NCBI RefSeq assembly: GCF_000150275.1
Contig: NW_002060943.1
Location: forward strand, 7,324,066 to 7,388,065
Direction: 5' to 3'
Origin: Trichoplax adhaerens
Taxonomy: Eukaryota > Placozoa > Uniplacotomia > Trichoplacea > Trichoplacidae
Length of the DNA stretch: 64,000 bases
Both the position numbers and the translations under genes were made by a program. Positions 1 through 10,310 of the stretch are shown piece after piece; position 1 is the first letter of the stretch, and each line of letters begins with the position of its first letter. Below the pieces are notes generated by a model. It saw only the letters and a list, made by a program, of their open reading frames with translations. It was not told the origin of the DNA and made no database searches.

Positions 1-430
1 GTATAAAAAATCTATTCAAAATGATCAGGCCTAATGTACAGTGTACTGTACAGTTGACTGTACTGTACTGTACGTGTACCGAGAGAGAATTTTGAAAGGA
101 GTACAGTACTGTACTGTACATACTGTACAGTACATACATGTACTGTTACAGTACTGTACTGTACTGTTAAAAAGCATGCTGTACTGTACTGTACAGTGTA
201 CAGTAGTGCTAGTACTGTAATGGCGATGGCTTTTATACAGTACTGTAGGATGGTCTGAGTACAGTAGTACTTGTGCCTGCACTCAACATGTACTGTACAG
301 TGTACAGTACTGTAGGTGTATTGTCCTGCTAATCGGTGGTCCGTTACTCTACCGTGTACAGTGTACACTGTACAGTACAGTATCATGTCAGAGTACTGCA
401 CACTGTACACTCTGTGCAGTAGACCGTTTA
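1..430. repeat. dense TACTGTAC/GTACAGTAC repeat field
   Basis: This stretch is built largely of overlapping TACTGTAC, GTACAGTAC and TGTACAGTGTACAG-like words, so it reads much the same on both strands. Open frames of 83 and 132 codons run through it on the minus strand, but their translations are only the repeat read out (TVQYSTV-type strings), so I do not call a gene. The same motif recurs in smaller clusters near the 5' ends of most genes in the window. From about 430 to 840 the motif thins out and I see nothing else recognisable. Confidence 0.85.
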
Positions 431-838
431 AGAACGTTTATTACTACACACTCACGGGCCACCACGACAGTAGTAAGAGAATTTTCTCTCATTAATTAAA
501 GGTATACAGTACAGTATGATAGGATGAACTTTTCTCTTATGATATGTTCAGTCAAGCTGAGTCAACTTTATACAGTACTGTGCTGTAATCTGGTAGCGCC
601 TTCGTACAACATTAATACGCTGAGGTAAAGGCGACATCAATCATTTATAAGGCAATAATGAATTAACTCTGTTGAACAACTTACCTATTCAACTGGATGC
701 GGATGGTACATCGACCGGACATAACAATCACCATGATACAGTGGACAGTACTCTACCGGAGGTGAAAATCGATAGAATGGCTCACTTTTTCTTTACTTAT
801 ATGGCTCTGACTGCAGATGAGACGAGTTTTGCTCACTA

Positions 839-930
839 GTACTGCACGATGTACAGTACAGTCTCTACCTGATCAGTGAGGACTGTACTGTACTGTACTG
901 TACACTGTACGCTGTGTACAGTAAAACCGA
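839..930. repeat. TACTGTAC cluster upstream of the SIAH-like gene
   Basis: A short cluster of GTACAGTACAG and TACTGTACTGTAC words lies immediately 5' of the SIAH-like coding region. An in-frame upstream ATG at 876 would put this repeat into the protein N terminus, which argues that the true start is further downstream (930 or 984). Confidence 0.75.
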
Positions 931-983
931 TGATTGGCATTTCGTCAATTAAGTCATCGGAGCAATTTCTACCCCGGCTAAAA

Positions 984-1856
984 ATGGACGAAAGATCGGA
1001 TGCTGGCCTTAACGAGCAAACAGCAACCGATAGTCATCAAAACGATGAAGATTCCAATTATAAACAAATCAAACGGAAACATGAAGACAATCAAAGTGGC
1101 GATCAATTCTCCAGTATCATTAATTTATTTGAATGTCCGGTCTGTTATGATTACGTTTTACCACCTATTAAGCAGTGCACTAGAGGCCATCTCATTTGTG
1201 AAAAATGCCGATTGAAAATTCTCAAATGTCCAGTGTGCAATGAAACATTCGAAACCGACGTTCGAAATTTACAAATGGAAAAATTGGCTAGAACCTTAGT
1301 TTTTCCATGCAAATTTAGACAATCTGGTTGTCAACTTTGCTTTTCGCCTGATGAAAGAAAGATTCACGAAGATTCTTGCCCATTTCGTATTTATAGCTGC
1401 CCTTTCCCGATTACGTGTCGATGGCAAGGCTCGCTGGATTCTGTAGTCTCTCATATTGTCAATAGTCATAAAACAGTCCCTATGCAAGATGGTGAAGATG
1501 TTGTTTTTTCATTTGTTATCACTAGTGAGGTTACTGTGTGGGCTATGATACAAAAATGTCACGATCAACACTTTTTAGTGCTTGTCCGTAAAATAGAAAT
1601 GTCCCATTACATCTATCAACTTTATGCCCTCGTTCAAGTCATTGCGCCTAAATCGATTGCTCGCAATTTCGCCTATGTTTTAACGTTGAAGGACGAACAA
1701 CGCCGCTTAGCTTTGGAATCCTCACCCATTAGTATTAATGATTGTATTGATGACGCTATTGCAGTACGCGATTGTCTTTCAGTAGACTTTGTAACTGCCA
1801 AGTCTTTCAGTCAAGATGGCAATATTCGCCTCTTGGTTGCTATCAAAGCCATCTAG
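984..1856 (+). CDS. SIAH-type RING E3 ubiquitin ligase, intronless
   Basis: Predicted 290-residue RING-type E3 ubiquitin-protein ligase of the SIAH (seven in absentia) family, which targets proteins for proteasomal degradation. Seen directly: a C3HC4 RING at about residues 51-85 (C51, C54, C65, H69, C72, C75, C82, C85; starts FECPVCYDY), then the SIAH-type double zinc finger at about 107-165 (CKFRQSGC ... CPFRIYSCPF ... CRW ... HIVNSH), then a C-terminal substrate-binding beta-sandwich with family-typical features (QKCHDQHFLVLVRK, ARNFAYVLTL, DCLSVDF). Human SIAH1 is 282 residues, so this is full length. I chose the ATG at 984 because it follows the repeat-derived sequence; ATGs at 930 and 876 are in frame upstream. 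It is a single exon, unlike most neighbours, so it could be an old retrocopy or simply intronless. Family assignment is sure; orthology to SIAH1 rather than a diverged paralogue is not. Confidence 0.93.
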   Translation: MDERSDAGLNEQTATDSHQNDEDSNYKQIKRKHEDNQSGDQFSSIINLFECPVCYDYVLPPIKQCTRGHLICEKCRLKILKCPVCNETFETDVRNLQMEKLARTLVFPCKFRQSGCQLCFSPDERKIHEDSCPFRIYSCPFPITCRWQGSLDSVVSHIVNSHKTVPMQDGEDVVFSFVITSEVTVWAMIQKCHDQHFLVLVRKIEMSHYIYQLYALVQVIAPKSIARNFAYVLTLKDEQRRLALESSPISINDCIDDAIAVRDCLSVDFVTAKSFSQDGNIRLLVAIKAI

Positions 1857-2536
1857 GTCAAAAGACGTAAAAATCACTTTGAATTCACTCAATTTTGGGT
1901 TTTTTAACTTGTCGTAACCATGACTTAGACGTGCATGCATTCATATATGATCCATATATAGAGAGATAGATATATACTGTATGTAGAAAATTGTAAATTT
2001 TTCAATTCAAATTCATATCGCAAGAGATAAAATTGTAATGACATCGAGCAACTGACTTATTGTAGTGTAGAACGTTGGTAATTTGGTTATATCAATTGGA
2101 TTTTAAATCTGCCATCTCAATAATTTGTACAGTCTTTAATGTTGTCGTTTCATATTTAAAGAGCAGTTATATTATACACCTGAACAGAGTCAGACATGCA
2201 TTCTGTAGATATATTTGCAACCTATTATAACAAACCTTAACAAGCTGTATTAGTAAACCTTTTTATCTAACGACAGCAATTCTGAAGATAGTCTAAATTC
2301 TCTTCCTCTGGACCTGTTCCGTTTAAAAAATTACGATATTTTTATAAAATACTATAAGCTATGGTGGACTTCTTTTATAAGCGTAAAGCGATATCCGCTT
2401 GTCAAAACGTTTTTATTTATAATTATAATAGATGATGATGATGTGCAAAAAGCGAATCAGCGTTGAATAATTATATTATTATTAATAACATATAATTGTA
2501 CTTTTGATTACCTAAACATCAATAAATCATGTTGTA
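1857..2536. other. convergent 3' spacer
   Basis: AT-rich spacer between the 3' ends of the SIAH-like gene (+) and the BRD10-like gene (-). It presumably holds both 3' UTRs. AATAAA-like words occur near 2520-2525. No coding frame with family resemblance was seen. Confidence 0.6.
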
Positions 2537-5500
2537 TTAATTGGAATTGGAGTTTAGATTTGTAGGACGTGGAGTCCACATGTTTTGTTGTTGATATAAA
2601 TTATAACTATCGGTATTTAACTGACTGTCCTTAGTAACATTATTATTATAATTAACCGAATTATTGCTACCATATTGGAAGCTATTACTGTAATCTACAG
2701 CATCGACATGAGGTTTCTTATTCGAGTTATCATGAGGAACTTCTTGTACAGAATGTTGTCGCTGGGATGAAAATTGTACTAGATTGTAGGCTGTTTGCAG
2801 TCTCTGACCACCATTTACATTACTATAGTTATCTTGCCTTGGTGGCATCATTGGGGCATTATAGTTATTATTCGCTGGGTAATAATAACTATTATGATCG
2901 CGGGAATAGTTTGTAAAAACGTTGCTGCTTCTATGATACACATTTTGATTATTGACATTCAAACTTGAGTTTTGAAGATTTGTTGTCTGCGGTGCAGTAA
3001 ATGGTGCCGAATAATTTACATTTGGAGAGCTAGTTCTCGTCATGTCGATATTTGTACTTAAAGAGCTACTCGATTGGCCTGCCGTTCCGGTACTTTGCGC
3101 ATTTGAGTACATAACCTGTACGGGATTTGCATTAATACCATCGTCGTTACTATATAAACTATTCGAATAGGAACTATTCGTTCCACTTGAATTGTCATAC
3201 GGCTTGACACTGGTGGGAGGAATATAAGGTATTGACGGTAACGATTTCTTAGCGGGTATTCCAATTAGATACTCTTTGTCGTCGTAACTTGTTTCTGCTA
3301 AAGTCTCTTTCCTTGTTTCTTCAGCTGGGATAGTTGAAGGAATGTTGGCTTTAGGTGCGGTATTACAACTTTCGCTTTCCAACGGATCATGTTTCGATTG
3401 TTTAATTTTTCGCTTCCTCTTATTACTGTGTCCCAACTCAGTCATTTCAACTTTACTTGTACAATCTACACTTTCGTCTTCATGATCAATCTCGGCACTA
3501 TGGTTTTCTGCAATGGAGCTTTCATTTGCGGAGGAATCGCTATTGGAGTGCGAATCCGAGTTAGGATCACCACTAGAATCGTCATCCTCACTTGCAGCAT
3601 CATCCTTCTCGGTGTCTTTGCCTTCCTTTTTCTTCGGGATCCGAGTAGGTTCTTGCCAATCTTCGACTGAAATTTCTTCCATTGGGTTGGTACATTCTCT
3701 CATGAGTTTATTTTTGATACGGGCTTGCGTACGTTGCAGTTTATAATCCCAAGGAAGAACATCCGAGAGTAACTGTTTTAGGGTTTCCAAAAGGTATTTT
3801 ACTGAGCTATCCGGATTGGATTTACTACGTCGTTTAGCTATAGGGGCTAAACTTTCACATAGATCCTTTAAAGAATCGCAGCTATCACAAAGGAGCTCGA
3901 AATCCGAGTCAGGATTCGTAATTGTTTGCGATTTAGGCACGATTTTAGGTGGATCACGTGTTGGTGGGGAACTGTTTGCCGATTTAAACTAGAAAAAATC
4001 GATGGTTAAATGTAATTAAAAAATAGACATTCAACTAGTGATTATAGAAAATAAAATTAATTTATAATGACATTTTATTATTTTCAAGTCATTTTTGTAA
4101 ATTATTGCTAATTATTACGCAAGTACCTGCCGTAATCTTTCAGGTCTTTTGTGAGGAGTAGGTAAAACCGGAATTTCCTTTACAGTTCTAGCGGGTGCCT
4201 TACGTTTCTAGAAATAAATATTGAAGCGATATGATCACACTTTTCTATTGAAATTACTAATTTCTCATTCAATTTTACTGTCGCGGTGTTCAAACTTGCA
4301 ACATCGTTGAATTACATTATACTGTATAGGAGCGTGCGAAATGAAAATATTACTACAGTACCTTTCTTTTTAGTATATCAGCCGTTACAGGATCGTGCTT
4401 ATAAACTCTCAGGTCAAGATATAGGAATCCTGGAAAATAAAAGTAGGTTGCACCTTTGTCATCTTGGCCTAGTACAATCTCACGCAAAGTTACAGGCCCA
4501 TATTGTGTTAAGACATCTCGTAATTCCAGTTCCTATATTGTATCAGAGTGAAACGATATAAAGAGAATTAAAATGTTGAAATATGCCTATACTGTACTGT
4601 GTAATATCATATAACCAAGAATATTATTTCATATTACAGCGATTGATTTAATAATCATTTTGTTAACTTGATAGAATTTAATTGTTACAAAATAGTGAAC
4701 TTTGTTAGTACTTTTATATCAATATTGTAATTACATTCGATTAACAATATATATTAACTTACCGTAACATGGTCACAAAGCGCTTTCAGTAAATATACTC
4801 GTTTCCGAATTGATAATTCATGAAAGGGCGTAGTAATAATTTCTTCCTTATCGCCTAGTTATATTTGAATCAATTAATTTCGATCGCTACTACAAAGTTT
4901 TACGTCATTGTTTCCAGTACAATTATTCTTATAGATATAGTGTTGATTACAATATTAAACATATTTGTAATACCTTATATTAAAATAAATTATATTTTTA
5001 AATCATATACACTACCTAAAACTTCAAAGAGATCAGAGGCTAATCCGAACTTATCTAGAACCTATTTATGTTAAATAAATAATGGTTAATATTATCAAAA
5101 GTTTAAAGTGATTTACGGTAGTTTGTTTATCACTTTCTTTGATCACATCGTTACAACGTACTTTTACGTCGTTACTAAACTACTACACATAAGAGTAACA
5201 TTATCATGGCAACAATAGCACGCATGACGATCCGATTTTGTTATTTATATTTAATGCAAATTATCTAGACTATTTATTATGCTTATCTTCATACCATTTC
5301 CTCGTTTAATTCATCCTTTGTTTCATACCATAATTTTAATACATTTTTTAGCTTATGATCCCAAACATTGTACGGCATGGCTTTTTTATCATCTAGACTT
5401 TAGTAGTACAGAAATAAGATTATACAATTTAATTCTCTAACGACAAAAATGTAACCACTAGTTCAATACAGATCTACATCGTTTTAACAGTTATTGTAAC

Positions 5501-7854
5501 GTCGTGATGGATTTAATAAATTTACTACGTTATATAGAAATGACAACTGAAATATGAAGCTATTTTACATTGGATACGCAAAAGATAGAATTTGACAATT
5601 TTGTGATAATTGCAGTATGCTTACTATTGCCGGGGCTTGGGATCCAAGAGTAGAGATGAGAATATGCGAGCCATTAGATAGCTTCGGTGCGGCATAATTA
5701 ATCCTAGTTCTAATTCTTCTAAGCATACATTTCGCAAATTCAACGAATCTTGGCAAAGGAAGAATAGTTGAGCTATGGCTGGTACCTAATTATACAAGTA
5801 CATGAATCATTGTTATTATTATTTAATAGGTGAAAGACAACAGCATTGTTCAAGTCATCATTGAACAGATTTTTTATAGTGATTGATGGATTACTAACAA
5901 TCAAAAAGGATCGTATCTAGTGTCGATATTACCTGCCAGTAGGATCGGATTTCTTTCACAGAGTCTAATGGGGCGTACTCTTTTTGCCAATTATTAATTT
6001 CTTCCAGCATAGCTAAACTGGCTTCTCTAGCTTCTTGTTGTTTTTGCTTTCGTTTAATTTTTTCTTCTTCTTCTTCTTCCAATTTTACTTTAGCAACAAT
6101 GGATGTTGCAAAATCGAAAGTACCTGAGCTGCGATTGCATCTACGTCTTGATGCTAATCGAATCAATAGAGATAGGTTTATGACACTTTTTAATTACTTG
6201 ATTAATCAATCTATATCTATCTATCTCTCATACAATATTACAGTTTAATTAATACGCTCAATACAGTATTGTATGGCTTCTATGTCTTACAATGTATTAT
6301 TTATGACGATTAAAATACCAGGCATTGCAGCTACTTACAGGTTACATTGGCGTTATCTTCTCCATCGTTTGAATTACCTCTTAGTTTATCACGAAGCGAT
6401 CTGCATCAATATTTCAACTTACTTAGTACAAATAGGCATTAGACATGGACTTTGCAATGAATACATTTGAAAAACTGATCACACGTAATAAAACACAAAT
6501 GATTTAAGACAGGGATATCAACTACATTTAAGTCTAGAATGCACTAAGTTAAGTTAACTTTTGAGCTAACAAGTATGAAGATTTATTGGAATGGTAGCTA
6601 TGTATCGCTGGTATGCAAACGACAGTAATATCCATAAGCTGCTCTCATTTTTAGCTTGGTTTAAATGTGGAACCTAGCAGTAGTTACAGGTAGGTGTCTA
6701 TAACACATGAATGCCATAAACATATCGCTATGTATAATCTTAGTGATTTCTACTGGAGTGGTAGAACGATTAGGATGTAACTTACTTTGGAAACAGATTA
6801 ATTTTCTGCTCTATGGTCTTTTCCAATTTCTGGCCCAATTTCGATATCCAATGTTTGGAGCCATTATACCGATAGCAATTTTCAATCATTAGACGAATAT
6901 CACTGAGGACTTCGTTGATGGTTGTGTAGGAAGAATCATAGAATTTCTTCTTGACTGCGAGAAATAATTGAAAGAATGTAAATTCATTTTTTTGGATTGA
7001 AAATACTTTTTCTTCTTTTAACCATTATTTTATCGAATTAAGTTATACTAAACACTTGTATTGATTTCAATGAAGCCATTTTAAAAGGATTTATACGGAG
7101 AAAAAGACACGACTAAAATGATAGATAAAGCGTAACGCCGGTAAGACATGCAAATCTTGTCAGTGTCTCTTCTTTCTCACTGACCGGCAAGCAAGATTGC
7201 AAAATAGCGTGTCGTAATAAAGAGAGAAAACTACTCACTTTGTACTTAAGCGATTAGTCAATAAAGTTGAAAATTGGCATAGAACATCATTATTCTAATG
7301 GACAAGTATAGCAATGACACTATCCCTATATTCTCTTGATGTTCATCACGATGATGATTGGTGTATAGCATGGTAGTTGAAATTGAAATGAATCAATGAA
7401 TAACAAAGGAAAAAACGATATACAGTACTATGACTGTTATGAGTAAACAGTTGTCTTCGACTAATGGATGCTATCCAGTCATTTTTCTTCCTTGCTAACA
7501 TAGATCAATCAATTTGCAATCAGTTGACAAACAAAACAAGTTGATATGCATCCACTTACTCCATACTAAACACATTGGTTGTTTAATTCGATCATAGTAA
7601 TCCCATAGTCCTAATTTCTCAGTATCAACAGGTTCACGAAAAGGCCATGTCATACTTGCAAATTGATTGGAAAGGAGATCATTGACTAGTTTCCATCCTT
7701 GGAATAATTCAGCGCTTAATGTATTGATGATATCGTCATCACTAATGGATTGTGTTGTACTTTGCTCAATGGGTGTTTCTTCTATTTCGGTTGTTGATTG
7801 CTTGCTCTTTTCATTGGAAACCAACGGTTGAGAATTCTCCTGTCCACTGTCCAT
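2537..7854 (-). CDS. BRD10: BRD10/KIAA2026-like bromodomain protein with WHIM/DDT-like region
   Basis: Minus-strand gene of 11 exons, all GT-AG and in phase: 7854-7560, 6954-6786, 6400-6339, 6153-5933, 5785-5625, 5397-5295, 5061-5016, 4854-4763, 4532-4362, 4207-4127, 3988-2537 (2853 bp, 950 residues). Order of domains: a bromodomain at about residues 50-153, split across exons 1-2 (WPFREPVD, then ENCYRYNG with the acetyl-lysine-binding Asn); a Glu/Lys-rich coiled-coil stretch; a WHIM/DDT-like region at about 245-440 (YWQVPAIAQL; PFHEL; LREIVLGQDDKGATYFYF; RVYKHDP); a helical block (DFELLCDS ... LLSDVLPW) from about 495; an acidic and basic tract; and an Asn/Ser/Tyr-rich low-complexity tail from about 720. 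This order matches vertebrate KIAA2026 (BRD10) and insect Dikar as I know them, so I infer a nuclear chromatin reader. CECR2 shares the VPAI and DDT-like features but carries its bromodomain after them. The ATG at 7854 is the first in a clean exon. Confidence 0.9.
7145..7203. other. imperfect hairpin with octamer word in BRD10 intron 1
   Basis: In the first intron of the BRD10-like gene, GCAAATCTTG and TCAGTG are followed after a 12-base pyrimidine loop by CACTGA and CAAGATTGC, giving two paired segments with an unpaired 8-base insert. The left arm starts with the octamer ATGCAAAT (about 7148-7155). Function unknown. Confidence 0.45.
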
Positions 7855-8890
7855 TTTAATTTCATGTCAAATCAGGATATCGGACATTGGTGGAGTAGCG
7901 GTGAGAAGTTTGCTCTGCGCAAACTCAGCAAAGCACGCTTCACTTTACTTGAGTCAAACGAGTTTGGGGGTGAACGTATTGTGCTGACTGACATGTGTAA
8001 CTCGACGCCGGTCGATGGTGTGTTGCAGCCGAGGCGAGTGACAAGAGGCTCAGGCGCAGTATGGCGGACGATAGTGTCCCGCATACAGTATGTTGTTCGA
8101 CTCTCAGCCAATCAATCCCAGCGTCCACTGGAGCACTCTATCATGGAGCACTCTATCATGGACTACTACCGGGAGTCCCATACTCATCGTTCTTAACCCC
8201 CCCCCCGGCCAATAGTACTACATGTAGACATGTAGTAGTATATATATTTTTAAAAGGTAATGGATATTTTTAAAAGAGGTTATAAAGTCTCTAGTCGTTC
8301 ATAGTGGCTCTATCATCATGGAAGTACAGGTTACTGTTCGTTTCTACTTGTTTTACGTTATCAGTGGCTGCTTATACTGTACATTGAACAGCGTGTTTTG
8401 CGCATCAGTAAAATACTCGCGCCTATGTGGTGCAAGCACACTCTGGGAATGGGACGACCAACTTTACAGTATTATATTACTGGTCATTTTACTCTACCGA
8501 ATGACTAGAATCGTACAGTATATTGTATCGCGGTCGACCAACTTGGCGGCTACTAGGATTACACTTAAAATGACCAGGCCAAAAAAAGCGGCCTCTCATC
8601 ACAGTTACCGTTGGTGTGGACAGACGGACATTTTTCTAGCAAAGCAGACATTATGAAAATGCCGAAAATCATGATAGTGTTGTATTGTAGATCGCTTGTG
8701 TGAGTATTCTATGATCACGACTATGAATTCAAGAGCATTCATGACGTTATACAACTGTAATTAAACAGAACTGAGCAAAATAGAATAGGATTCAATGCAA
8801 TATTGCTTAGTTTAGTAACAGAAGCTCACTAGAGAGTTTCACGTATACAGTATAAATCCACTTGGGATTTCGGATTTTCGGGTGAATGAA
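7855..8890. other. 5' flank of the BRD10-like gene
   Basis: Non-coding flank next to the BRD10-like start. It holds scattered TACAGTA/TACTGTA words (near 8085, 8370, 8470, 8510-8530), a short tandem duplication of GAGCACTCTATCATGG-type sequence around 8130-8165, and a C-run near 8200. An open frame at 8318-8656 has no recognisable domain and I do not call it. Confidence 0.5.
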
Positions 8891-8892
8891 GT

Positions 8893-9157
8893 AGGAAGGA
8901 AGTTGGACGGATTGCTTGAACTTCATTTTCTGTAAAATGCGCATGTGTTAATCGTAACAACAGTCCATCCGTCCACTGCCTTAAGGTTCAAGCTCTTGCG
9001 TTTCAACTTTCAAGTTGCAAACTCTCGGAAGGAAGTTGGACAGATTACCGGAACCTCATTTTCGATAAAATGCGCATGTGTCAATTGTAATAACGGTCCA
9101 TCCGTCCACTGCCTTATTAAGGTTCAAGCTCTTGCGTTTCCAGTTGCAGCTCTCCTC
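8893..9157. repeat. tandem duplication, unit about 133 bp
   Basis: Two diverged head-to-tail copies, about 8893-9026 and 9027-9157. Both run GGAAGGAAGTTGGAC ... TGCGCATGTGT ... GTCCATCCGTCCACTGCC ... GGTTCAAGCTCTTGCGTTTC. They differ by scattered substitutions and small indels. No coding function seen. Confidence 0.85.
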
Positions 9158-9781
9158 TTTCCGTCTTTACTGTACGTCGACGATTCCATCAGGATTAAAG
9201 GGAATTCACGTTATGGCGTTAAAGGTTTGTTAATATTGCATGATCTGTATTCATTCAGCTTCTATTTTAGCTATAAGCTGATCTGTAAGAATAATGATTT
9301 CTCTCCTGAACGCCAATCCAACGATATTTGCATGTTGTTGAATAACAAAGTCAAGAGTAGATCTACCATGTTCCTCATACGAGTAACCACAATACTGTAT
9401 GCGTATATGGCAGGATTCCCTGCTAGCCAGTGCAATCTCTATTTGCATTAGTGGATTGGATCTTTTGATGCCATCGATGCTTTATTACTCTTTGACTTAA
9501 TTGACTACTTTCCAATACAGTATTGGCGTACAGCATACGTCTACAGTCTATGAGTAAAGTCGCGTAGTAAAGACGAAAAGAATGAAAGATGAACATCGTA
9601 TGCAATGCGGTAGAATATTACCACAAAACTGGAATCTCTAGCGGTCAAGAACGATATTATAGATATGATCTTCCCTTTATGGTGTAGTATCAGCTACAAC
9701 TATTCAATCATCGACACTGTGGAGCTCTACAGTAGTTTAAGCTATTGAAATTGGATTTTAGAATTGACACTACAGTACTGT

Positions 9782-10310
9782 ACTGATATCCATTGTTGAA
9801 TAATTCTCCAATTAAAATCCGTCATCGTTATCATTTAAAATTGGCTATACAAGGCAAATATTTTCAGTAAATTTCGAAATACTATATTTACCTTTTACAT
9901 CAATAATCTTCTACTGATATCCAATGTTGAATAATTTTCCAACCAAAATCCATCATTGTTATCATTTAAAATTAGTTATACTGTACTGTATAGGGCAAAA
10001 TTTGCAGCAAATTTCTAAACACTCGTATACCTCTTACATAAACATTCTTCTACTGTATCGATATCTAGTATTAAGGTTAAATAATTTTCCAACCAAAGTC
10101 CATCATTATTGTTATCACTTAAAATTGCTTACACCACGCAAAATCTTCGGCAAATTTGTATACACTTTGTTATCTCTTTCATAAATATTCTTCTACTGAT
10201 ATCCAATGTTAAATAATTTTCCAACCCAAAATTTATCATTGTTGTTATCATTCAAAATTGTCTATAGATATCCTGTACAGCCTTACGAGGCAAAATTTTC
10301 AGCAACTGGG
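9782..10310. repeat. four-copy tandem array upstream of and into GULO
   Basis: Four diverged copies begin at about 9782, 9913, 10052 and 10195 (spacings 131, 139, 143). Shared words include ACTGATATCCAATGTTGAA, TTTTCCAACC, TTATCATTTAAAATT and GGCAAAATTTTCAGCAA. The last copy runs into the first recognised GULO coding exon, and the earlier copies carry degenerate versions of that exon's 5' end, so the array was made from, or invaded, the exon boundary. Confidence 0.85.

Noticed and set aside
12-410. Minus-strand open frames of 132 and 83 codons at the left edge
   Set aside because: Translations are only the TACTGTAC repeat read in frame (VQYSTV-type strings); no domain, no splice context.
8318-8656. 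112-codon open frame on the plus strand
   Set aside because: No recognisable family, biased composition, includes TACTGTAC words; lies in the BRD10 5' flank.
9251-9448. 65-codon minus-strand frame with ordinary composition (ends DQLIAKIEAE)
   Set aside because: Looks less random than most, but no start context, no partner exon and no family I recognise; overlapping plus-strand frame is equally open.
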